Positions 40,949-48,835 of a stretch of DNA of 63,310 nucleotides are shown here, piece by piece. Position numbers and translations under genes: made by a program. The notes under the pieces are model-generated. The model saw nothing but the letters and a program-made list of their open reading frames with translations. It did no database searches and was not told the origin of the DNA. The stretch is taken from the NCBI RefSeq assembly GCF_022230955.1, contig NZ_JAKKFI010000106.1, positions 1 through 63,310 on the forward strand, read 5' to 3'. The stretch's first letter is position 1; each line of letters begins with the position of its first letter. The DNA comes from Micromonospora cabrerizensis (GTDB taxonomy: Bacteria > Actinomycetota > Actinomycetes > Mycobacteriales > Micromonosporaceae).

Positions 40949-41931
40949 CACCGGTCCTCCCCGTCGGAGTAGTGCACCCAGAACCGCCCGGTGCTGAAGA
41001 AGATCGCGGTGATCACCGCGATGGCCAGCAGGAACACCCAGGCCATCGCCGAGGCGTAGCCCATGTCGAGCTCGGTGAAGCCGGTGATGTAGAGGTTCAG
41101 CGTGTACATCAGGGTGGAGTCGACCGGGCCGCCGGTGCCGTTGCTGAGCACGAACGCCGCGGTGAAGCCCTGGAAGCCGTTGATGGTCTCCAGCACCAGG
41201 TTGAAGAAGATCACCGGAGAGAGCATCGGCAGGGTGACGTTGCGGAACTGCCGGAACCGGCCGGCGCCGTCGACGGAGGCGGCCTCGTACAGCTCGGTGG
41301 GCACCTGCTTCAGACCCGCCAGGAAGATCACCATCGGTGCGCCGAACTGCCAGATGGCCAGCACCATCAACGTTTCGAGGGCCCAGTCCGGGTCGTTGAC
41401 CCACGGCTTGCCCTGGATGCCGAAGAGGCTCAGCAGCGAGTTGAACGCGCCGTCGCGGTTGAACATGTTGACCCAGACGATGGCCAGCGCGACGCTGCCG
41501 CCGAGCAGCGACGGCAGGTAGAACAGCCCGCGGAACACCCCGACCCCACGCCAGGCGCGGTTGAGCAGCAGCGCCACACCGAGCGCGGCGGCCAGCTTCA
41601 GCGGCACCGCGATCAGCGCGAAGGTCAGGGTCACCCGCACCGCGTGCCAGTACGACGGGTCGGCGGTGAACATCCGTTCGTAGTTGGCCAACCCCACCCA
41701 CTGGACCTCGGAGAAGGGGGTGAGGATGTCGTAGTTGGTGAAGCTCAGGTAGAGCGACAGCAGCATGGGGACCGCCGTGACACCCATCAGGCCGATGAGC
41801 CACGGCGACAGGAAGACGTACCCCGCCAGACCTTCGCTGTGCCGGAAGCGCCCGGGCCCACGCCTCTCGGTGTGGGCCCGAACGGATCCGGGGCCGCGTC
41901 GGGTCGGGTCGGGCGCCGTGGTCAACGCCAC
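40948..41931 (-). CDS. Carbohydrate ABC transporter permease (MalF type)
   Basis: 327 aa from the GTG at 41931, chosen because GAGGAGAGGAG precedes it by about 6 nt. Six helices with the EAA loop YEAASVDGAGRFRQFRNVTLPMLSP. GLAGYVFLSPWLIGLMGVTAVPMLLSLYLSFTNYD is the conserved MalF-like first helix. Works with the MalG-type subunit and the lipoprotein upstream. Confidence 0.93.
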   Translation of the reverse strand: MALTTAPDPTRRGPGSVRAHTERRGPGRFRHSEGLAGYVFLSPWLIGLMGVTAVPMLLSLYLSFTNYDILTPFSEVQWVGLANYERMFTADPSYWHAVRVTLTFALIAVPLKLAAALGVALLLNRAWRGVGVFRGLFYLPSLLGGSVALAIVWVNMFNRDGAFNSLLSLFGIQGKPWVNDPDWALETLMVLAIWQFGAPMVIFLAGLKQVPTELYEAASVDGAGRFRQFRNVTLPMLSPVIFFNLVLETINGFQGFTAAFVLSNGTGGPVDSTLMYTLNLYITGFTELDMGYASAMAWVFLLAIAVITAIFFSTGRFWVHYSDGEDR

Positions 41932-41959
41932 GAACAGCTCCTCTCCTCGCGTCGGGTCG

Positions 41960-41991
41960 GTGCCGAAGTTCCCGGCCGGGAACTTCGGCAC
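41960..41991. repeat. Perfect 32-bp palindrome between binding-protein and permease genes
   Basis: GTGCCGAAGTTCCCGG followed directly by its exact complement; a 16-bp stem with no spacer. It sits between the substrate-binding protein stop (42008) and the permease RBS (~41940). It can act as a 3' RNA stabiliser or partial terminator that lets the binding protein be made in excess over permeases. Confidence 0.85.
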
Positions 41992-42007
41992 GGACCCCGG
42001 GGGGCGG

Positions 42008-43360
42008 TCAGGCGATGGCGGACTTGCACGCCTCGATGAACTGGGTCGCGGCCTGGGCGGTGGTGGCCCTGCCGTACTGCGCGTTCTCGGCAGCCTTGAT
42101 CAGCTCGGACCGCACCTTGCTGTGTCCCTTGATCGGCACCTGCGGCGACTTGCCGAACTTCTGGGTCAGCTCGGCCTCGACGGCGATGGACTGCTTCATG
42201 GCCGGGTCGGTGGTGTCGTCGCTGACCACGCGGCGCAGGTCCTGGTTGGACGGCAGCCCTCGATCGGTGCCGAGCAGCTTGACCGCCTCCTGGTCGTTGT
42301 TCAGGAAGTTGATCACGTCGACTGCGACGTCCTTGTTCTTGCTGCCCTTGAACACCGACCAGTACATCGAGGCCCGGGCCCACTGCGCGCTCGGGTCACC
42401 CGGGTAGGCGACCACGCCCAACTCGTCCTTGGTGTTCTTCTTCAGGTCCGGCATCTGGTTGGCCCAGACCCAGGAGGTCGCCGACTTGCCGGTGACCACC
42501 AACTGCTTGGTGATGTCGCTGGAGTTGCCCTCGTGGATGACGTCGGCGGTGGGGGTGGCCTTGCGGTCCCGGGCGCCCTTCCACAGGTCGAACCACCTGG
42601 TCACGTCCTCGGCGGTGAAGCCCAGCTCGGAGCCCTTGTAGAGGTCCTTGCCCTGCTGCCGGAGCCAGACCCAGAAGGCCTTGTAGTCGGCGCTCGGGTC
42701 CTGCGTGCCGGGCACCTTGGTCTTGGCGGTGACCTGCTCGGCCCAGGCGATGTGCTCCTCCCACGACATTCCGGTGGTGGGCTCGGGCAGGTTGTTCTTG
42801 GTCAGCAGCGTCTTGTTGTAGACGAGACCCTGGGTGTTCTCCCCGGCGGCCAGCCCGGCGAGCTTGCCGTCGACCACGCCGTACTGCCGGAGGCTCTCGG
42901 GGAACTTGGAGGTGTCCAGCTTGCCGGACTTCTGGTACGAGGTCAGATCGAGCGTGGTGTTGCGGGCCGCGTACTCGGCCAGGTAGTTGTCGTCGATCTG
43001 GAACAGGTCCGGTGGGTTGCCGCCGGCGGTGAGGGTGGCCAGTTTGTCGAAGTAGCCCTGGTTGGCCTGCCAGGTCTTCTCGAACGTCACGTTCGGGTGC
43101 TTCTTGGTGTAGAGCGCGAGGGCGTCCTCGGTCAGCTTGGCCCGGGCGTCGCCGCCCCACCAGAAGATGGAGAGCTTGACCGGGGCGTTCGGGTCGGCGG
43201 CGCCGCCGCCGTCGTCGTCTCCGCAGGCAGCGGCCCCGAACATCAGCGGCGCGGCGACCGTCACGGCGAGCAGGCCGCGCAGCAGGCGCCGCCGAGGCAG
43301 CGCGGTACGGTGATTGCGCCCGGCAGGCGCGTTAGTGGTGGGGGGCGTTGCGGGGTGCAT
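42008..43360 (-). CDS. Carbohydrate ABC transporter substrate-binding lipoprotein
   Basis: 450 aa. Signal sequence with basic head (RRRLLRGLLAVTVAAPLMFG) and lipobox GAAAC near residue 46. Family 1 solute-binding features: KLSIFWWGGDARAKLTEDALALYTKKHPNVTF, GNPPDLFQIDDNYLAEYAA, GKLAGLAAGENTQGLVYNKTLL, and VINFLNNDQEAVKLLGTDRGLPSN. It presents an oligosaccharide or sugar acid to the permeases. 19 bp downstream of the LacI gene, RBS GAGGAG. Confidence 0.93.
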   Translation of the reverse strand: MHPATPPTTNAPAGRNHRTALPRRRLLRGLLAVTVAAPLMFGAAACGDDDGGGAADPNAPVKLSIFWWGGDARAKLTEDALALYTKKHPNVTFEKTWQANQGYFDKLATLTAGGNPPDLFQIDDNYLAEYAARNTTLDLTSYQKSGKLDTSKFPESLRQYGVVDGKLAGLAAGENTQGLVYNKTLLTKNNLPEPTTGMSWEEHIAWAEQVTAKTKVPGTQDPSADYKAFWVWLRQQGKDLYKGSELGFTAEDVTRWFDLWKGARDRKATPTADVIHEGNSSDITKQLVVTGKSATSWVWANQMPDLKKNTKDELGVVAYPGDPSAQWARASMYWSVFKGSKNKDVAVDVINFLNNDQEAVKLLGTDRGLPSNQDLRRVVSDDTTDPAMKQSIAVEAELTQKFGKSPQVPIKGHSKVRSELIKAAENAQYGRATTAQAATQFIEACKSAIA

Positions 43361-43379
43361 GTGCGCTCACTCCTCGGCA

Positions 43380-44543
43380 TTAGGAGGCGACGGCGTCACC
43401 GGTGGCCGCGGTCGGGATGCCCGGGCCCGCAGGGCAATGCGGGTCCGGGCCACGCGGCGCGGCCAGGGGACGTGCCGGTCGGGCGTACGGGCCCGGGCCG
43501 GTCGAGTCGCGGATGACCAGGTCGGTCTGGAGCATTACCTGTGCGGTGGTACGACGGACGCCGAGCGCCGTGCCGGCACCGAGCCCTCGCGCGCCGCGCG
43601 GTGACTCGGAGTCCTGTTGCAGCAGCATGTCGACGGCCGTCCGGCCGGCGGCCCCGGTGGGTGTGGCCACCGTCGTCAGTTTGGGGCGGGTGAGCCGGCT
43701 CAGGGTGATGTCGTCGACCCCGACGACGCTCACCTCCTGCGGCACCCGCACCCCGAGCGCGTCCAGCCCCTCGATGAGGCCGATCGCCATCAGGTCGTTG
43801 TAGGCGAGCACGGCCGACACACCGCTGCGCCGCACCTGCTCGGCGATGGCGGAGCCGCCGGTCTCGGTCGGTGCGTTCGGGCCGAGCAGGGTCAGCTCCG
43901 CGCCACCGGCTCGGGCGGCCGTGCCGGCGGCGCGGCGCATCTCCCGGTTGGTCCACGAGCTGCGCGGGCCACCGAGCAACGCGATGCTGCGGTGCCCCAG
44001 GCCGATGAGGTGCTCGATCGCTGCCCGGGCACCCTGCCCGACGTCCATCAGCACGCAGGGCAGGCCGGTCACCTGTCGGTTGACGACCACCAGCGGCACC
44101 TCACGGCTGAGCTGCTCGATGAGGCTGTTGCTCATCCGAGGACTGCACAGCAGCACCCCGTCCACCTGCTTGGCCAGCGCGTGGACCAGCTCCTCCTCGG
44201 CGGTCGGATCCTCGTTGGTGTCGGCCACGAAGACGTGGTAGTCGCGGTGGCGGGCCTGACTCTCCGCCGCCTTGATCAGTGGTGGGAAGAACGGGTTCGC
44301 GATGTCCGCGATGATCAGCCCGATGTTGTGCGTACGCCCGGTGATCAGCGCCCGGGCGGCCCGGTTCGGCCGGTAGCCCAGATCCTCCGCGCAGGCGAGC
44401 ACCCGGACCCGGGTCTCCGGGTTGACCAGGTGCGGAGCGGAGAAGGTGCGGGACACGGTGGAGATGTGCACACCGGACGCCCGAGCGACGTCCCGGATGG
44501 TGACTGGCACGGCGGCCCCTTCGTCCGATGTGGTGGTGGTCAC
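43380..44543 (-). CDS. LacI family regulator of the uronate/ABC locus
   Basis: 387 aa. HTH VTIRDVARASGVHISTVSRTFS near residue 14, hinge LGYRPNRAARALITG, and effector domain (GLIIADIANPFFPPLIKAAE, ISVVGVDDI-like VSVVGVDDITLSRL). The Pro/Arg-rich C-terminus after residue 345 is longer than usual. First gene of the minus-strand importer operon and divergent from the sugar-acid catabolic operon; operators at 44561 and 44711 fit control of both arms. Confidence 0.92.
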   Translation of the reverse strand: MTTTTSDEGAAVPVTIRDVARASGVHISTVSRTFSAPHLVNPETRVRVLACAEDLGYRPNRAARALITGRTHNIGLIIADIANPFFPPLIKAAESQARHRDYHVFVADTNEDPTAEEELVHALAKQVDGVLLCSPRMSNSLIEQLSREVPLVVVNRQVTGLPCVLMDVGQGARAAIEHLIGLGHRSIALLGGPRSSWTNREMRRAAGTAARAGGAELTLLGPNAPTETGGSAIAEQVRRSGVSAVLAYNDLMAIGLIEGLDALGVRVPQEVSVVGVDDITLSRLTRPKLTTVATPTGAAGRTAVDMLLQQDSESPRGARGLGAGTALGVRRTTAQVMLQTDLVIRDSTGPGPYARPARPLAAPRGPDPHCPAGPGIPTAATGDAVAS

Positions 44544-44560
44544 GTAGGTGTGGCCATTAA

Positions 44561-44574
44561 TGCAAACGGTTGCG
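44561..44574. promoter_or_regulatory. LacI operator, proximal to the regulator gene
   Basis: TGCAAACGGTTGCG, an imperfect palindrome 18 bp upstream of the LacI start. It shares TGCAAAC with the site at 44711, fitting autoregulation. Confidence 0.7.
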
Positions 44575-44665
44575 CCAGTGTCAACGGTGGATGGTTACGG
44601 CTTTGTTGCACCCACACTCCCCTTGGTCACCTGCCACCCCACAAACAGGGATATTTGCCGCTGAT

Positions 44666-44686
44666 TGCGTCACCGTCGTTGACGCA
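44666..44686. promoter_or_regulatory. Inverted repeat over the -35 of the catabolic promoter
   Basis: TGCGTCA-CCGTCGT-TGACGCA, perfect 7-bp arms with 7-nt spacer, overlapping TTGACG. It differs from the TGCAAA operators, so it may bind a second regulator. Confidence 0.55.
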
Positions 44687-44707
44687 GTCGGATCGATCGT
44701 GATTACT
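44679..44707 (+). promoter_or_regulatory. Candidate promoter of the catabolic operon
   Basis: TTGACG (44679-44684), a 17-nt spacer and ATTACT (44702-44707). The -10 is weak, but the LacI operator at 44711-44726 lies at the expected transcription start. Confidence 0.5.
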
Positions 44708-44710
44708 TCA

Positions 44711-44726
44711 CTGCAAACCTTTGCAG
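44711..44726. promoter_or_regulatory. LacI operator of the catabolic operon
   Basis: Perfect palindrome CTGCAAA-CC-TTTGCAG, 22 bp upstream of the oxidoreductase ATG and just downstream of the candidate promoter. Confidence 0.82.
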
Positions 44727-44747
44727 GATCACCGGGGAGGCGACCGC

Positions 44748-46076
44748 ATGTCACCGAAAGTCGACGGCCGGGTCCGGTACGCCGTCGTGGGCACCGGCGC
44801 CCGGGCGGAGATGTTCGTCCGCGCCCTGGTGCTCGACCACGCCGACACCACCGAGCTGGTCGCCTTCGCCGACGTCAACCAGGCCCGGATGGACGCGCAC
44901 AACCGCTGGCTGGCCGAGCTGGGCCACCGCCCGGTGCCCACGTACCCGGCCGGCGACTTCGCGGCGATGCTCGACAAGGAACACGTCGACGTCGTCCTGG
45001 TCACCAGCGTGGACGTCACCCACGACGAGTACGTGGTGGCCGCGCTGCGCGCCGGGCGAGAGGTCGTCACCGAGAAGCCCATGACCGTGGACGCGCCGCG
45101 CTGCCGGCGGATCCTGGACGCGGTGACCGAGACCGGTGGCCGGGTGACGGTCGCGTTCAACTACCGCTACAACCCGCTGCACGAACAGGTCCGCCGGCTG
45201 CTCGCCGAGGGCGCGGTCGGCGAGATCGGTTCGGTGCACTTCGAGTGGCTGCTCGACGTACGCCACGGCGCCGACTACTTCCGCCGCTGGCACCGCGACA
45301 AGGCCACCTCCGGCGGGCTGATGGTGCACAAGGCCAGCCACCACTTCGACCTGGTCAACTGGTGGCTGGCCGCCACCCCGGTCGAGGTGTACGCGGCCGG
45401 CCGGCTCTTCTTCTACGGCGAGGACGGCCGCCGGCACGGCTACGCCCGTGACTACGACCGGGCACACGGCTCCCCCGCCGCCGCCGACGACCCGTTCGCG
45501 CTGCGACTCGACGCCCACCCCCGTCTGCGCGAGCTGTACCTCGACGCCGAGACCGAGGACGGCTACCAGCGCGACCGCAACGTCTTCGCCCCCGGCGTCA
45601 GCATCGAGGACGACATGGCGGTGCTGGCCCGCTACTCCACCGGCGCCACGATGACCTACCACCTCACCGCCTACGCTCCCTGGGAGGGTTACCGGGTGAT
45701 GGTCAACGGCAGTCGGGGCCGGCTGGAGCTGGAGGTCACCGAGAACGACTTCGTCGACCGGGGCACCGCCGGCGCGGTCAAGGGCGCCGCCCTGCACGGC
45801 ACCGAGGCGCCGGCCGAGGGCGGTGGTGCCACGCTCACCCTGCGCCCGTTCTGGCAACCACCCCGACAGATCCCCGTCGAGGGTCGCAGCCGGCACGGCC
45901 ACGGTGGCGCGGACGCCCGGATGACCGGGGTGCTCTTCGGGGGTCAACCCGACCCCCTCGACCGCGCCGCGACCGCCGACGACGGCGCGTTGGCCCTGCT
46001 CACCGGCCTGGCGGCCAACCGTTCCTTCGAGACCGGTCAACCGGTCCGGGTCGCCGACCTGCTCACCCCCCGCTGA
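44748..46076 (+). CDS. Gfo/Idh/MocA family oxidoreductase
   Basis: 442 aa from the ATG at 44748 (GGGGAGG at 7 nt). N-terminal Rossmann fold RYAVVGTGARAEMFVRALV; EKPMTVDAPRCRRIL carries the conserved EKP; VAFNYRYNPLHEQVRRLLAEGAVGEIG and GGLMVHKASHHFDLVNWWL include the catalytic Lys/His region. Length (442) is longer than typical because of a C-terminal extension. Likely oxidises or reduces a sugar or sugar acid with NAD(P). First gene of the operon facing LacI. Confidence 0.92.
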   Translation: MSPKVDGRVRYAVVGTGARAEMFVRALVLDHADTTELVAFADVNQARMDAHNRWLAELGHRPVPTYPAGDFAAMLDKEHVDVVLVTSVDVTHDEYVVAALRAGREVVTEKPMTVDAPRCRRILDAVTETGGRVTVAFNYRYNPLHEQVRRLLAEGAVGEIGSVHFEWLLDVRHGADYFRRWHRDKATSGGLMVHKASHHFDLVNWWLAATPVEVYAAGRLFFYGEDGRRHGYARDYDRAHGSPAAADDPFALRLDAHPRLRELYLDAETEDGYQRDRNVFAPGVSIEDDMAVLARYSTGATMTYHLTAYAPWEGYRVMVNGSRGRLELEVTENDFVDRGTAGAVKGAALHGTEAPAEGGGATLTLRPFWQPPRQIPVEGRSRHGHGGADARMTGVLFGGQPDPLDRAATADDGALALLTGLAANRSFETGQPVRVADLLTPR

Positions 46077-46100
46077 CCTGGAGACGAGGAGCCCATCCCC

Positions 46101-47534
46101 GTGCCGACGTTCGACCACACCGACCTGCTCCTGCCGCCCGAACCGGGCCAGCGCGCGCTGGCCCGGGAGCTGTACGCACTGGCCGCCGAGCAGCCCATCA
46201 TCTCGCCGCACGGGCACGTCGACCCGGCCCTGCTGGCCGAGGACCGGCCCTTCCCGGACCCGGCGCAGCTGCTCATCGTGCCCGACCACTACCTGACCCG
46301 GATGCTGCTCAGTCAGGGCGTCCCCCCGTCGGACCTGGGTGTGCCCACCCGCGACGGCAGCCCGGTGGAGACCGACGGCCGGGTGATCTGGCGGCGCTTC
46401 GCCGCGCACTGGCACCTGTTCCGGGGCACCCCCTCGCGGCTCTGGCTGGAGCAGACCTTCCGCACCGTCTTCGACGTGCACACCCCGTTGGGCCCGGCCA
46501 CCGCCGACACCCTCTACGACGAGATCGCGGCCCGGCTCGCCCAACCGGACTTCCGCCCCCGGGCGTTGTTCGAGCGGTTCAACATCGAGGTGCTCGCCAC
46601 CACCGAGTCACCACTGGACGACCTCGGCCAGCACGCCAAACTCGCCGCCGACGGCTGGGGCGGGCCGGGCGGCCGGGTGGTCACCACCTTCCGCCCGGAC
46701 GACGTGGTGGACATGGAGTTCGACGGCTGGTCGACCAACGTGGAACGGCTCGCCGAGCGGGCCGGCGAGGACACCGGCACGTACGCCGGTTACCTGGCCG
46801 CGCTGCGGGCCCGGCGCGCCGCGTTCATCGCCGCCGGCGCGACGTCCTCCGACCACGGCCACCCCACCGCGCGCACCCTGGACCTGACGCCGGCCGAGGC
46901 CGAGCGGCTGTACGACCGGGGCCGGCGCGGCGAGGCCGACGCCGCCGACGCGGAGGCGTTCCGGGCGCACATGCTGGTGGAGTTCGCCCGGATGTCACTC
47001 GATGACGGCCTGGTCATGCAGCTGCACCCCGGCGCCGTGCGCAACCACAACCGGTGGCTGCACGCCCGGCACGGCCGCGACGTCGGCGGCGACATCCCCC
47101 AGGCCACCGAGTACGTGCACGCGCTCGCCCCACTGCTGGAGCGCTACGGCAACGACCCGCGGCTGCGGGTGGTGCTCTACACCCTCGACGAGGACACCTT
47201 CACCCGGGAGCTGGCGCCCCTCGCGGGCGGCTACGCCGCGCTGCTGCTCGGCGCGCCCTGGTGGTTCCTGGACTCCCCCGAGGTGCTGCGCCGGTTCCGG
47301 GAGACGGTCACCGAGAGCGCCGGCTTCTACAACACCACCGGGTTCGTCGACGACACCCGGGCGTTCTGCTCCATCCCGGTACGCCACGACGTCGCCCGCC
47401 GGGTCGACGCCGGCTTCCTGGCCCGGCTGGTCGCCGAGCACCGACTGCCGATGGACGAGGCCGCCGAGACCATCGTGGACCTCGCGTACCGGCTGCCCAA
47501 GCGGGTCTTCAACTTCGGAAAGGCCGACCAGTGA
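46101..47534 (+). CDS. uxaC: Glucuronate/galacturonate isomerase UxaC
   Basis: 477 aa. PIISPHGHVDPALLAED includes the metal-binding HxH; WRRFAAHWHLFRGTPSRLWLEQTF, VVTTFRPDDVVDME, LVMQLHPGAVRNHN and GAPWWFLDSPEVLRRFRETVTESAGFYNTTGFVDDTRAF are diagnostic of uronate isomerases (amidohydrolase superfamily). It converts D-glucuronate to D-fructuronate and D-galacturonate to D-tagaturonate. GTG start 24 bp after the oxidoreductase stop. Confidence 0.95.
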   Translation: MPTFDHTDLLLPPEPGQRALARELYALAAEQPIISPHGHVDPALLAEDRPFPDPAQLLIVPDHYLTRMLLSQGVPPSDLGVPTRDGSPVETDGRVIWRRFAAHWHLFRGTPSRLWLEQTFRTVFDVHTPLGPATADTLYDEIAARLAQPDFRPRALFERFNIEVLATTESPLDDLGQHAKLAADGWGGPGGRVVTTFRPDDVVDMEFDGWSTNVERLAERAGEDTGTYAGYLAALRARRAAFIAAGATSSDHGHPTARTLDLTPAEAERLYDRGRRGEADAADAEAFRAHMLVEFARMSLDDGLVMQLHPGAVRNHNRWLHARHGRDVGGDIPQATEYVHALAPLLERYGNDPRLRVVLYTLDEDTFTRELAPLAGGYAALLLGAPWWFLDSPEVLRRFRETVTESAGFYNTTGFVDDTRAFCSIPVRHDVARRVDAGFLARLVAEHRLPMDEAAETIVDLAYRLPKRVFNFGKADQ

Positions 47535-48835
47535 CGGTGACCATCACCTCCGTCGAGGTAAACGACGTGCGGTTCCCGACCGCCGCGCGGGGCGACGGCT
47601 CCGACGCGATCAACCGGGGCGACTACTCGGCCACGTACGTGGAGCTGGGCACCGATGCCGGCCCGACCGGCGCGGGGTTCACCTTCACCAACGGCCGGGG
47701 CAACGAGATCACCTGCGCGGCCGTGCGCGCGCTCGCCCACCACGTGCGCGGGCGCACGATCGAGGAGATCACGGCCGAGCCGGTCGCGTTCTGGCGCTCG
47801 CTCAGCGCCGACGTGCAGCTGCGCTGGCTGGGCCCCGAGAAGGGCGTCATCCACATGGCGACGGGGGCGCTGGTCAACGCGGTGTGGGACCTGCGGGCCA
47901 CCCTGGCCGGCAAGCCGATGTGGCGGTTCCTCGCCGAGCTGCCCACCGACGACCTCGTGGCCAGCGTCGACTTCCGACACATCACCGACGCGATCACCCC
48001 CGACGAGGCGGCGGCCATCCTCGACAAGGGGCGCGACGGCCTGACCGACCGGTTGGCCACCCTCGAACGGGACGGCTTCCCCTCGTACACCACCTCGGTC
48101 GGCTGGCTCGGCTACCCCGACGACAAGGTGCGGGCGCTGACCCGGCAGGCGTACCAGGACGGTTGGCGGGCGATGAAGATGAAGGTCGGCGGCCCGCTCG
48201 CCGACGACCTGCGGCGGGCCCGGATCATCCGGGAGGAGATCGGCCCGGACGCGCTGCTGATGATGGACGCCAACCAGGTCTGGGACGTCGACGAGGCGAT
48301 CACCGCGATGGCCACGCTGGCCGAGGTCGACCCGTACTGGATCGAGGAGCCCACCCACGCCGACGACATCCTCGGCCACGCCCGGATCGCCCGCGCGGTG
48401 ACCGAGCTGACCGGCGGCCGGTGCCGGGTGGCCACCGGCGAGGTGGCCGCCAACCGGGTGATCTTCAAGCAGTTGTTGCAGGCCGAGGCGATCGGCGTGA
48501 TGCAGATCGACGCCTGCCGGGTCGGCGGCGTCAACGAGGTCCTCGCCGAGCTGCTGCTGGCGGCGAAGTTCGGGGTGCCGGTCTGCCCGCACGCCGGTGG
48601 CGTGGGTCTCTGCGAGTACGTCCAGCACCTGGCGATCTTCGATTACCTGCGGGTGGGCACCGGCCTGGACGGTCGGATGGTCGAGTACGTCGACCACCTG
48701 CACGAGCACTTCGTCGATCCGGTCCGCACCCGCGGTGGCCGATACCTGCTGCCCGAGCGACCGGGATACAGCGCCACGATGAAGCCGGCGTCGATCGCCG
48801 AGTTCCGATTCCCGGACGGCCCGGCATGGCGGTGA
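47531..48835 (+). CDS. Enolase-superfamily dehydratase, L-fuconate dehydratase-like
   Basis: 434 aa, GTGA overlap with uxaC. EVNDVRFPTAARGDGSDAIN, DVQLRWLGPEKGVIHMATGALVNAVWDL and SVGWLGYPDDKVRAL are typical of FucD. KMKVGG supplies the KxK bases, DANQVWDV and WIEEPT metal ligands, VCPHAGGVGLCE the late His. It dehydrates a sugar acid to a 2-keto-3-deoxy acid. Because uxaC and uxuB flank it, the real substrate could be a hexuronate-derived aldonate, not L-fuconate. Confidence 0.88.
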   Translation: MTVTITSVEVNDVRFPTAARGDGSDAINRGDYSATYVELGTDAGPTGAGFTFTNGRGNEITCAAVRALAHHVRGRTIEEITAEPVAFWRSLSADVQLRWLGPEKGVIHMATGALVNAVWDLRATLAGKPMWRFLAELPTDDLVASVDFRHITDAITPDEAAAILDKGRDGLTDRLATLERDGFPSYTTSVGWLGYPDDKVRALTRQAYQDGWRAMKMKVGGPLADDLRRARIIREEIGPDALLMMDANQVWDVDEAITAMATLAEVDPYWIEEPTHADDILGHARIARAVTELTGGRCRVATGEVAANRVIFKQLLQAEAIGVMQIDACRVGGVNEVLAELLLAAKFGVPVCPHAGGVGLCEYVQHLAIFDYLRVGTGLDGRMVEYVDHLHEHFVDPVRTRGGRYLLPERPGYSATMKPASIAEFRFPDGPAWR

